Assembly (NCBI GenBank): GCA_035289205.1
Contig: DATDXV010000023.1
Coordinates: 1 to 5,433, forward strand
DNA: 5,433 nucleotides
Reading direction: 5' to 3'
DNA from: DATDXV01 sp035289205
GTDB lineage: Archaea > Aenigmatarchaeota > Aenigmatarchaeia > Aenigmatarchaeales > DATDXV01
Part shown: positions 1 to 5,368 of the stretch, one piece after another
How the letters are laid out: every line of letters starts with the position of its first letter
Numbering within the stretch: position 1 is the stretch's first letter
Program-made: the position numbers and the translations under genes
Notes under the pieces: generated by a model
What the model saw: the letters and a program-made list of their open reading frames with translations, nothing else
Database searches by the model: none
Told to the model about the DNA's origin: nothing

Positions 1-2
1 AA

Positions 3-203
3 GACAGGCCAGGACATGACAGGAGATACTCAATGCATGCAGACAAGATCAAAAAGGAAGTTGGATGGCAACCAAAACACAAGTTTGAGGAAGCCCTGCC
101 AAAAACCATACAATGGTACTTGGACAACCAGGACTGGATCGCAAAACTTCAGAAGAGGAATGCGGAGATCAATGCTCATATAGAGGGGAAGAAGAATGGC
201 TGA
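3..203 (+). CDS. rfbB: dTDP-glucose 4,6-dehydratase, C-terminal fragment (5' end outside window)
   Basis: The first reading frame, open from base 3 to a TGA at 201-203, encodes the last 66 residues of a protein whose start lies upstream of the window. The fragment opens with DRPGHDRRYS, the conserved C-terminal motif of RmlB/RfbB, followed by a helix with D-K-I-x-x-E-x-G-W-x-P and then K-T-I-Q-W-Y-L-D-N, all in the order expected for this family. RmlB is an NAD-dependent extended short-chain dehydrogenase that turns dTDP-glucose into dTDP-4-keto-6-deoxyglucose in the cytosol. The end overlaps the next gene by 8 bp, so the two are very probably cotranscribed and translationally coupled. The last ~18 residues are charged and lysine-rich and extend a little beyond the usual WYL-x-N-x-x-W end. 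Catalytic residues are not in view. Family assignment is firm; the dTDP (rather than another nucleotide) specificity comes from the neighbours. Confidence 0.9.
   Translation, partial: DRPGHDRRYSMHADKIKKEVGWQPKHKFEEALPKTIQWYLDNQDWIAKLQKRNAEINAHIEGKKNG
183..188 (+). promoter_or_regulatory. Ribosome binding site of the RmlC-like cupin gene
   Basis: GAGGGG lies 7 bp before the ATG at 196, inside the last codons of rfbB. GAGG is complementary to the CCUC core at the 3' end of archaeal 16S rRNA. It supports the ATG at 196 as the start and contrasts with the genes at 2389, 3989 and 5291, which show no such motif. Confidence 0.5.
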
Positions 204-741
204 GGAGATACAGACAAGCATAGAAGGACTGAAGATAAGGATACAGAAGGTCATGGGAGACTCGCGAGGCGTTTTGTGCGAACTGGCACCGCAGGGCATG
301 GCAGATCCGTTTTTCTCTGCAGGCGTAAAGAATATGTACGCTTCTGTAGCCGTAGGAAAGCATACGCAGAGAGCTGGACATTATCATCACAAGAACCAAG
401 AAGTCTTCTATACTTTGACAGGCTGCGCACTCTGGGTATTTTCTGATTTCCGAAAGGGCTCTTCTACGTTCGGGAAGACCTATGCTATTGTGGTCGGGGC
501 AGAGAGCCCTCCTACAAAAACAGATGCTCCGGTCTTCGTAGTAGATGACAAAAAAATGGCTCAGGTTTTTGTTCCCTCGGGGGTTTATCATGCATATTGG
601 CCTCTAACAGATACATCTGTTTCTGTTCTGGCAGTGGCTTCAGAGCCTTACAACAAAGAGGATTATGTTTATCCGAAATTGGGTGATGTGCCTGGAGTTG
701 GGAAGATACTTGGTATGTTCGGCATAGAAGTGAAAGCATGA
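196..741 (+). CDS. rfbC: RmlC-like cupin, probable dTDP-4-keto-6-deoxyglucose epimerase or ketoisomerase
   Basis: A 181-residue single-domain cupin. By position in the cassette it fills the RmlC slot (3,5-epimerase acting on dTDP-4-keto-6-deoxyglucose). RmlC-like features are DFRKGSSTFGK at 84-94 and the PSGVYHAY strand at 127-134. Several features are atypical. The usual RGLHYQ catalytic strand is replaced by RAGHYHHKNQE (59-69), giving a complete cupin pattern with His62, His64, Glu69 and His132, as in metal-binding cupins; classical RmlC lacks this metal site. The stretch ASEPYNKEDYVYP (148-160), together with the RxGHxHHK strand, resembles FdtA/WxcM-type 3,4-ketoisomerases, which use the same substrate. 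I infer an enzyme on dTDP-4-keto-6-deoxyglucose; whether it is a 3,5-epimerase or a ketoisomerase is open. The ATG at 196 has a GAGG-type ribosome site. The stop overlaps the next start (ATGA). Confidence 0.75.
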   Translation: MAEEIQTSIEGLKIRIQKVMGDSRGVLCELAPQGMADPFFSAGVKNMYASVAVGKHTQRAGHYHHKNQEVFYTLTGCALWVFSDFRKGSSTFGKTYAIVVGAESPPTKTDAPVFVVDDKKMAQVFVPSGVYHAYWPLTDTSVSVLAVASEPYNKEDYVYPKLGDVPGVGKILGMFGIEVKA

Positions 742-1619
742 AGAAGGTCCTTGTTGTCGGCGCCAGTGGTTTTCTCGGGAAGAAGATAGCTTCCAGGATG
801 CGCTCAGAGGGACTTTCCGTTGTCGGGACAGGATTCTCAGCTGCAGGCAGCGATGCGATACGCTTAGACACCAGGGCCAGAAGCGAAATTGAAGAGATCA
901 TAAAGAACGTTGCTCCGGATGTCGTAGTGGATGCGCACGGCATGACAAGCGTGGATCAGTGCGAGAAGAATCCGGAGGAGGCGCATGCGATTAACGTTGA
1001 CGGCACAGGGAACCTTTCTGCGGTAGCTGCTGCTCATGGGGCAAAGTATGTTTATATTTCTACGGACTATGTGTTCGACGGCAGGTCGGGCGAGAAATAC
1101 ACGGAAACTACGCCCAAAAATCCCATAAATGTCTATGGAAAGACAAAGGACAAGGCAGAGAAGGTTGTGATGAAGCATATTCCTGATGCTTTGATACTCA
1201 GAACCTCTTCCATCTACGGATTCAATGACAAGGACGACAAGAGCAATTTTGCAAAGTTCGTATACACAAGCCTGAAGGCTGGAAAGGAGGTCAGATGCGT
1301 GACAGACCAGTTTACATGCCCTGCCCTGATCGATGACATAGCTGAAGCCGTCATAGTGCTCCTCAGAAAGAAGAAGCTTGGAATCTATCACGTCGTAGGT
1401 TCTGAGTTCCTTAGCAGACACGATTTCGCGGTCAATGTTGCGAATGTGTTCGGGCTTGATGCCAACCTTATAAAACTGGCAAGCACTTCTGAGATGAACT
1501 TCGCTGCACCAAGGCCTCTGCATCTGGACCTCAGCACCGCGAAGCTCCAATCAGAAGGCTTAAAAACGTCAGGTTCCTTAGAAGGATTAAGGACAATGAA
1601 GAGGCAGATGAATTTATGA
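738..1619 (+). CDS. rfbD: dTDP-4-dehydrorhamnose reductase family protein
   Basis: A 293-residue extended short-chain dehydrogenase of the RmlD/RfbD type, close to the usual family length. RmlD reduces dTDP-4-keto-L-rhamnose to dTDP-L-rhamnose with NAD(P)H in the cytosol. Visible motifs in order: nucleotide-binding GASGFLG (8-14); DVVVDAHGMTSVDQCE (61-76), matching the VxNxAAxTxVDxAE region; the A-x-x-I-N-V-D-G-T-G helix (84-91); STDYVFDG (108-115); the catalytic YxxxK at Tyr133/Lys137; DQFTCPAL (190-197), equivalent to DQxGxPT; and RPLHLDLSTAKL (259-270), equivalent to the RPxxSxLdxxK substrate segment. The last is altered enough that exact substrate could differ. It overlaps both neighbours by 4 bp (ATGA), which implies coupled translation. 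Because the preceding cupin is unusual, the product may be a rhamnose isomer rather than L-rhamnose. Confidence 0.85.
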   Translation: MKKVLVVGASGFLGKKIASRMRSEGLSVVGTGFSAAGSDAIRLDTRARSEIEEIIKNVAPDVVVDAHGMTSVDQCEKNPEEAHAINVDGTGNLSAVAAAHGAKYVYISTDYVFDGRSGEKYTETTPKNPINVYGKTKDKAEKVVMKHIPDALILRTSSIYGFNDKDDKSNFAKFVYTSLKAGKEVRCVTDQFTCPALIDDIAEAVIVLLRKKKLGIYHVVGSEFLSRHDFAVNVANVFGLDANLIKLASTSEMNFAAPRPLHLDLSTAKLQSEGLKTSGSLEGLRTMKRQMNL

Positions 1620-2356
1620 AAGGAGTTATTTTAGCTGGTGGATCAGGAAGCAGGTTAGCACCGCTTACAAACGTCACAAATAAACATTTACTTCCGGTCT
1701 TCGATCGCCCTATGGTAGCCCACCCTATGGAAACATTGAAGAGCATGGGCATAAAAAATATATGCGTGGTAACAGGCGGAGACTACATCTCTGATTTCAT
1801 GCGATTCCTTGGAAGCGGCTCAAACCATGATGTTCATTTTACCTACAAGATCCAAGATGGTCCACTGGGCATCGCACATGCGCTATTGCAGGCGGAGCAT
1901 TTCTTCGGCAAAGATAAGGTAGTTGCGATACTTGGAGATAACATCTTCGAGAGGGTAGAGGTTCCAAAGGAGGCCTTTACAGATGGCAATGCTTACATAT
2001 TCCTGAAAAAAGTAAAAGATGCAAGCAGGTTCGGTGTTGCAGAATTTGATGGGAGCGGCAAGGTCATAAACATAGAAGAGAAGCCCAAGCAGCCAAAGTC
2101 AGACTTCGCTGTGACTGGTTTGTATATTTATCCAAACGATGTTTTCGACTTCATAAAAACTCTCAGCCCTAGCGCAAGGAACGAGCTGGAGATAACGGAT
2201 GTAAATAATCATTACCTTAAGCAGGGAAAGCTTAAGGCAATTATGCTTGATGGCTTCTGGTCCGATGCGGGAACAATTCCCACACTTCTTAAGGCAAGCA
2301 TACTGAAGGCTTCTAAACAAGGCGGCATGAAGCTGGAAGATCTGATGAACGAGTAA
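1616..2356 (+). CDS. rfbA: Glucose-1-phosphate thymidylyltransferase, short form
   Basis: A 246-residue nucleotidyltransferase that would make dTDP-glucose from glucose-1-phosphate and dTTP, the first step feeding the rest of this cassette. The N-terminal signature ILAGGSGSRLAPLT (5-18) with K23-H-L-L-P-V (23-28) binds the nucleotide. LGDN (106-109, metal-binding Asp108), EEKPK (154-158), the LEITDVNNHYL segment (191-201) and FWSDAGT (214-220, second metal-binding Asp217) are all present and in RmlA order. Bacterial RmlA is about 290 residues; the missing C-terminal ~45 residues form the allosteric dTDP-rhamnose site region, so this is a short-form enzyme, which is common in archaea. The start overlaps the rfbD stop as ATGA. 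UDP-glucose or another sugar-1-phosphate is possible, but the neighbours favour dTDP-glucose. Confidence 0.87.
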   Translation: MKGVILAGGSGSRLAPLTNVTNKHLLPVFDRPMVAHPMETLKSMGIKNICVVTGGDYISDFMRFLGSGSNHDVHFTYKIQDGPLGIAHALLQAEHFFGKDKVVAILGDNIFERVEVPKEAFTDGNAYIFLKKVKDASRFGVAEFDGSGKVINIEEKPKQPKSDFAVTGLYIYPNDVFDFIKTLSPSARNELEITDVNNHYLKQGKLKAIMLDGFWSDAGTIPTLLKASILKASKQGGMKLEDLMNE

Positions 2357-2367
2357 AAGTTTATTAA
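2354..2367 (+). promoter_or_regulatory. Archaeal promoter (BRE + TATA box) of the ICMT-like gene
   Basis: TAAAAG (2354-2359, purine-rich BRE-like) runs into TTTATTAA (2360-2367), a good archaeal TATA box. The box centre is about 25 nt before the ATG at 2389, the spacing of a leaderless transcript that starts at or next to the start codon. No ribosome site precedes that ATG. The BRE includes the TAA stop codon of rfbA, so the promoter begins inside the end of the preceding gene. Confidence 0.6.
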
Positions 2368-2388
2368 CCGGCTTGACGCAGATTGTCT

Positions 2389-2901
2389 ATGCTTTTCGAC
2401 GCATTGTTCATATTCGTCCTGTACTACATCACGCTGCTTGTGACCTACTGGGTCTATCTCTACTATAGGAAGCAGAGGGAGAGCTTCATAGAGAGCAGCA
2501 AGCTCTTCACGAACATAATCCAGCTGATGTTCCTGGCAGCCATACTCTACCTGTTCTTCACAACCGAGCAGACCATACTTAGCATTGCGCTCGGCTCCAC
2601 GCTTGCAATAGGGGGGCTTTCGCTTAAGATCCTTGCCCTGCAGTCCTGGGAGGAGAGCAGGAGAGGAATGATGAAAGACGGGATATACGCGATTGTCAGG
2701 CATCCCCTGTATCTTGGGAACATGATAACCTATATTGGCTTGTCAATGATACTTTCTGTCTACGGCTTCGTGGCTTCACTGCCTTTGGTGCCAATCTTCT
2801 TTTTAAGGGGCAAGAATGAAGAGGGCATGGACAGATCTTACAGATCCTACAAGAAGGAAGTCTCTGGATATGCCCCGCGCGTTGCGAAGAGAAGAAAATG
2901 A
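2389..2901 (+). CDS. Integral membrane methyltransferase, isoprenylcysteine carboxyl methyltransferase (ICMT) family
   Basis: A 170-residue membrane protein. Hydrophobic segments lie at about 4-25, 41-58, 62-84, 109-124 and 125-139. The family signature is DGIYAIVRHPLYLGN (97-111): Gly-x-Tyr-x-x-Val-Arg-His-Pro-x-Tyr-x-Gly is the S-adenosylmethionine-binding region of ICMT-like and phospholipid methyltransferases. These enzymes methylate substrates at the membrane; prokaryotic members have varied or unknown substrates, and nothing here identifies one. The tail EEGMDRSYRSYKKEV (144-158) corresponds to the usual EExxLxxxFGxxYxxYxxxV, but is about five residues shorter and lacks the Phe-Gly. The end is very basic. 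I chose the ATG at 2389 over an in-frame TTG at 2383 because it sits ~25 nt after the TATA box. The gene is followed after 4 bp by a sugar epimerase-type gene, so they are probably cotranscribed. Confidence 0.75.
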   Translation: MLFDALFIFVLYYITLLVTYWVYLYYRKQRESFIESSKLFTNIIQLMFLAAILYLFFTTEQTILSIALGSTLAIGGLSLKILALQSWEESRRGMMKDGIYAIVRHPLYLGNMITYIGLSMILSVYGFVASLPLVPIFFLRGKNEEGMDRSYRSYKKEVSGYAPRVAKRRK

Positions 2902-2905
2902 TCCC

Positions 2906-3952
2906 ATGCCAAGGCGCTTGAAGTTTTTTATAACAGGGGGGGCAGGCTTTTTAGGTCAGAGCCTGGCAAGGCATCTTTTGAAGAGAGGGTACAGGGTTGC
3001 AACCATCGACCTTGCTTCATTCGACTATCCAGACATCCGAGACAGGGTAGAGCATTTTCAGGGAGACATACGAAACAAGGAGCTGCTTCAAAGAGCTGCG
3101 AAAGGCGCGGACGTCATAGTGCATGCAGCTGCCGGCCTGCCGTTATGGAAACCGGAGGAGATAAGATCCGTAAACATCGAGGGAACGAACAACGTCCTGC
3201 TGGTTGCGATTGAACTGAACATAAAGCGCGTTGTTTATATTTCATCAACAGCGGTTTACGGGATTCCGGACCAACATCCGCTCTATGAAAATAGCAGGCT
3301 TGAAGGCGTGGGGCCTTATGGAGAGAGCAAGATAGAGGCCGAGAGGATATGCGGATTATACAGAAACAAATTGTGCGTTCCAATATTGCGGCCAAAATCC
3401 TTTATCGGTCCCGGAAGGCTCGGGGTCTTTGACATCCTTTTCGACTGGATAAGGAGGGGAAAGAACATTCCGATAATCGGCAAAGGAAATAACCTCTATC
3501 AGTTGTTGCATGTTGATGATCTGAATGAGGCCATTCTCCTTGCATCAGCCAAGCCTTCCAAGAAAGCAAATGACACATTCAACATCGGCGCCGAGAAGTT
3601 CGGCACAATGAAGCAGGACTACCAAGCTTTGCTGGACTATGCTGGCTTCGGAAAAAAGGTCATAGGCACGCCTGCGAGGCCTCTTGTCTATACACTGAAG
3701 TTCTTCGAGATGCTGGGGATATCTCCGCTGTACAAATGGGTATACGAGACTGCTGACAAAGACTCATATGTTTCTATTGAAAAGGCAAAGAAGGTCTTGG
3801 GATGGAGACCGAAGAAAAGCAATGTCGATGCGTTGATTGACAGCTACAAGTGGTACCTCAAACATTACAGGGAGTATGAAGGCAAATCTGGAGTGACGCA
3901 CAGGGTGCCTTGGAAGCAGGGCATCTTAGCATTCTTCAGATGGTTCTTCTAG
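2906..3952 (+). CDS. NAD-dependent epimerase/dehydratase (extended SDR)
   Basis: A 348-residue extended short-chain dehydrogenase, soluble except for a hydrophobic tail. The Rossmann motif is ITGGAGFLG (9-17), with an acidic residue at the end of strand 2 (Asp35), which favours NAD(H). GDI (53-55), VIVHAAAGLP (70-79), SVNIEGTNNVL (88-98), YISSTAVYG (111-119), catalytic Tyr138/Lys142 (YGESK), RPKSFIGPG (162-170) and LLHVDDLNEAI (200-210) follow in family order. The set fits UDP-sugar 4-epimerases and 3-beta-hydroxysteroid-dehydrogenase-like proteins; the substrate cannot be read from sequence. The last ~20 residues (GVTHRVPWKQG then aromatic, ending WFF) form a possible membrane-binding tail. 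The frame is open from an ATG at 2816, but that would run 86 bp into the upstream gene; the ATG at 2906, eight codons before the Rossmann strand ends, gives the normal family N-terminus. It lies 4 bp after the methyltransferase stop. Confidence 0.82.
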   Translation: MPRRLKFFITGGAGFLGQSLARHLLKRGYRVATIDLASFDYPDIRDRVEHFQGDIRNKELLQRAAKGADVIVHAAAGLPLWKPEEIRSVNIEGTNNVLLVAIELNIKRVVYISSTAVYGIPDQHPLYENSRLEGVGPYGESKIEAERICGLYRNKLCVPILRPKSFIGPGRLGVFDILFDWIRRGKNIPIIGKGNNLYQLLHVDDLNEAILLASAKPSKKANDTFNIGAEKFGTMKQDYQALLDYAGFGKKVIGTPARPLVYTLKFFEMLGISPLYKWVYETADKDSYVSIEKAKKVLGWRPKKSNVDALIDSYKWYLKHYREYEGKSGVTHRVPWKQGILAFFRWFF

Positions 3953-3953
3953 C

Positions 3954-3966
3954 GTAAAGAATAAAA
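3954..3966 (+). promoter_or_regulatory. Archaeal promoter (BRE + TATA box) of the hsp20 gene
   Basis: GTAAAGA (3954-3960) followed by ATAAAA (3961-3966) resembles a BRE plus TATA box. Its centre is about 25 nt before the ATG at 3989, matching the spacing at the promoter at 2354-2367. It starts two bases after the epimerase stop codon. No ribosome site is visible before the hsp20 ATG, so the transcript is probably leaderless. Confidence 0.55.
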
Positions 3967-3980
3967 GCAAGCTCAACAGA

Positions 3981-3986
3981 TTTTTT
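3981..3986 (+). terminator. T6 run, possible terminator of the epimerase transcript
   Basis: TTTTTT lies 29 bp after the epimerase stop codon and just before the hsp20 ATG. Archaeal intrinsic termination often needs only a U-rich tract without a hairpin. No stem is visible upstream. The tract is short, so this is tentative. Confidence 0.25.
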
Positions 3987-3988
3987 GC

Positions 3989-4291
3989 ATGAGAACCTAC
4001 CTTAAGCAGACAGAGGACGAATTCATTGTCACTGCAGAGTTGCCTGGATTCTCAAAAGACGATCTAAAGGTGAAGATAACCGAGGACAGCGTTGCGATCT
4101 CTGTGGATAAGAAGAAGATTGCGATAGAGAAAGGAAAGAACTTCTACAGGGAGGAGAGCAGCTACGGGAGCATGAGCGAGCACTTCACACTGCCTTTAAG
4201 GGTTGAGGCAAACAAGAGCAAGATAGAGTTCAGGAACGGCATTCTGGAAATCATAATACCGAAGAAAAAGAAGGTCAGCCTAAAGAAATGA
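3989..4291 (+). CDS. Small heat shock protein, Hsp20/alpha-crystallin family (minimal)
   Basis: A 100-residue protein that is almost only the alpha-crystallin domain. Family features are FIVTAELPGFSKDDLKV (12-28), the strand ending FTLPLRV (66-72), and the hallmark FRNGILEIIIPK (81-92), matching the AxxxNGxLxxxxPK signature. Hsp20 proteins are ATP-independent cytosolic chaperones that hold unfolding proteins in oligomers. The N-terminal arm is about 10 residues, far shorter than the ~30-50 common in archaeal members, and the C-terminal extension is only KKKKVSLKK (92-100). V96-S-L98 could serve as the I/V-x-I/L motif that docks on a neighbouring subunit, but it sits very close to the domain. 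Missing arms suggest small oligomers. It has its own leaderless-type promoter; the 3' end overlaps rtcA on the other strand by 17 bp. Confidence 0.88.
   Translation: MRTYLKQTEDEFIVTAELPGFSKDDLKVKITEDSVAISVDKKKIAIEKGKNFYREESSYGSMSEHFTLPLRVEANKSKIEFRNGILEIIIPKKKKVSLKK
4262..4274 (-). terminator. T-rich tract downstream of rtcA, possible terminator
   Basis: Read on the - strand, the 13 bases directly after the rtcA stop codon are pyrimidine-rich (CCTTCTTTTTCTT). Archaeal RNA polymerase can stop at such U-rich tracts. On the + strand the same bases encode the Lys-rich tail of Hsp20. There is no hairpin, so the call rests on composition and position. Confidence 0.3.
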
Positions 4292-5291
4292 TGCCTGGCT
4301 TTCCCTTTTCTCCATCTACTCTAAATTTCACATCCAAAAACTTTTCGATGACCTTGATATTCTCCAGAATGTGCTGGCTTATTTCGCTTGACAGTATAGA
4401 CCCTGATTCATGCAGCGCCATATATTGGAGAAGCATGTCAGCTGCATGCCTGTCAACTGCGCCGTTTGCATATTCTATAACGAAGTTCTTTGCACAATCC
4501 CTTCCGACCTCTTCTGCTCTTTTCTTCAGCTCACCCAGAGCGTCAGAGCCTATGATTCTATACTGGCCTTCTCCAACAATCAATATGCCTGTCCCTGTGG
4601 ACAAGGTATCTGCATAGCGGTTTTCTATTTTCGATTCGATGCCAAGTTTCTCCTTCAAAACTTCTGCAGCAGAGTTGCTCTGGCGCTCTGCAACTGAACC
4701 TTTCTGCAGCCCTGCGGAAGCAACAGAGATGATTTCTATGCGCTTCAACTTATCCTGTTCCAATATCTTCATTTCCTTCTGCTTCCATGGATGGGTCTTG
4801 ACTTCCACTTTCGCTCCTCCCTTGGGGTAGAAGCCGTCGCGAATTATCTTTATTTCAGTTTTGTCTTCGAGAAGAGGCAGAAAAACCCTTTTGATGTATT
4901 CAACTGGCGGAGCCCATTTGTTCCATGTTCCACCGCCATCGAACTCTATCCTTACAGAGCTCTTCAAATTGGCTGTTGCTATTAACAGGGCTTGGAGAAC
5001 AAGCCCTATTGATCCTGCCGTAGAAATTTTCACAACTATATCTTTCGCCTCTAGCTTGCTTGGTATAAACTCCAGAGAGGTTGAACCTAGTTCTAGACCT
5101 TTGATTTCCGCACTACAAAGCTCTGCAAGGGACCTTATTCCTTCCATATGTTGGACCTTCAAACCAGCTTCCGGCCTCGCGCCACGTATGTTTGCTATTC
5201 TAACAGGCTTTTCTGTCAGGGCAGAAAGGGCAATAGCTGTTCTTACTAACTGTCCTCCAGCCTCGCTTCCGTCTATCTCAATCATATCCAT
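4275..5291 (-). CDS. rtcA: RNA 3'-terminal phosphate cyclase
   Basis: A 338-residue protein, about the length of characterised RtcA enzymes. RtcA uses ATP to convert a 3'-phosphate at an RNA end to a 2',3'-cyclic phosphate through a covalent enzyme-AMP intermediate, probably preparing or repairing ends for ligation. Visible features: IEIDGSEAGGQLVRTAIALSAL (4-25), the RGARPEAGLKVQH segment (36-48), TAGSIGLVLQALL (91-103), the GGGTWNKWAPPVEYI region (119-133), the signature RDGFYPKGGA (151-160), and QHILENIKVIEKFLDVKF (306-323). His307 aligns with the catalytic, AMP-accepting His of E. coli RtcA. The alternative RCL1 rRNA-processing branch lacks that His, so an active cyclase is favoured. The ATG at 5291 is chosen; an in-frame ATG at 5285 is possible. 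No ribosome site precedes either. No rtcB is in the window. Confidence 0.92.
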   Translation of the reverse strand: MDMIEIDGSEAGGQLVRTAIALSALTEKPVRIANIRGARPEAGLKVQHMEGIRSLAELCSAEIKGLELGSTSLEFIPSKLEAKDIVVKISTAGSIGLVLQALLIATANLKSSVRIEFDGGGTWNKWAPPVEYIKRVFLPLLEDKTEIKIIRDGFYPKGGAKVEVKTHPWKQKEMKILEQDKLKRIEIISVASAGLQKGSVAERQSNSAAEVLKEKLGIESKIENRYADTLSTGTGILIVGEGQYRIIGSDALGELKKRAEEVGRDCAKNFVIEYANGAVDRHAADMLLQYMALHESGSILSSEISQHILENIKVIEKFLDVKFRVDGEKGKPGIISLG

Positions 5292-5313
5292 AAGAAATGT
5301 TTGTGTTGCATGA

Positions 5314-5331
5314 CTTAAAAAACAATAAAAG
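5314..5331 (-). promoter_or_regulatory. Probable rtcA promoter region
   Basis: On the - strand the sequence reads CTTTTATTG then TTTTTTAAG. Either could be the TATA box. TTTTTTAA is centred about 27 nt before the ATG at 5291 (leaderless transcript), whereas TTTTATTG would place the transcript start ~10 nt upstream of that ATG. Which is used cannot be told from sequence. Confidence 0.45.
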
Positions 5332-5336
5332 GATAT

Positions 5337-5346
5337 GGTCTAGACC
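5337..5346. promoter_or_regulatory. 10-bp palindrome GGTCTAGACC, possible operator
   Basis: A perfect 10-bp inverted repeat lies between two divergent promoters, just upstream of the rtcA TATA candidates. It overlaps a second, 9-bp imperfect symmetry (ACCT-A-AGGT, 5344-5352). A dimeric regulator could bind here, but a 10-bp palindrome can also arise by chance, so this is only a candidate. Confidence 0.25.
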
Positions 5347-5360
5347 TAAGGTTCCGTGCA

Positions 5361-5368
5361 ATTAAAAG
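5361..5368 (+). promoter_or_regulatory. TATA-like box for a gene starting at 5391
   Basis: ATTAAAAG is centred about 27 nt before an ATG at 5391. It closely resembles the box before hsp20 (ATAAAAG) and has nearly the same distance to the start codon, suggesting a leaderless transcript. Confidence 0.4.

Noticed and set aside
864..1550. 228-codon open frame on the - strand
   Set aside because: It lies wholly opposite rfbD, whose motifs are intact. Its product is rich in Cys, Arg and His with no recognisable domain, as expected of a shadow frame.
2383..2388. TTG start for the ICMT-like gene
   Set aside because: The ATG two codons later lies at the ~25-nt spacing from the TATA box and needs no rare start codon.
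2338..2390. Possible C/D box RNA at the rfbA 3' end (CTGATGA)
   Set aside because: The C box lacks the preferred purine, and no D box (CTGA) follows at a suitable distance. The bases encode the conserved-length rfbA C-terminus and a promoter.
2816..2905. Longer N-terminus for the epimerase gene from the ATG at 2816
   Set aside because: It would add 30 residues encoded within the methyltransferase gene, unlike any SDR N-terminus; the Rossmann strand starts just after the ATG at 2906.
4861..5313. 150-codon open frame on the + strand
   Set aside because: It is antisense to the conserved N-terminal part of rtcA. The translation shows no motif and is Ser/Pro/Arg-rich, typical of a shadow frame.
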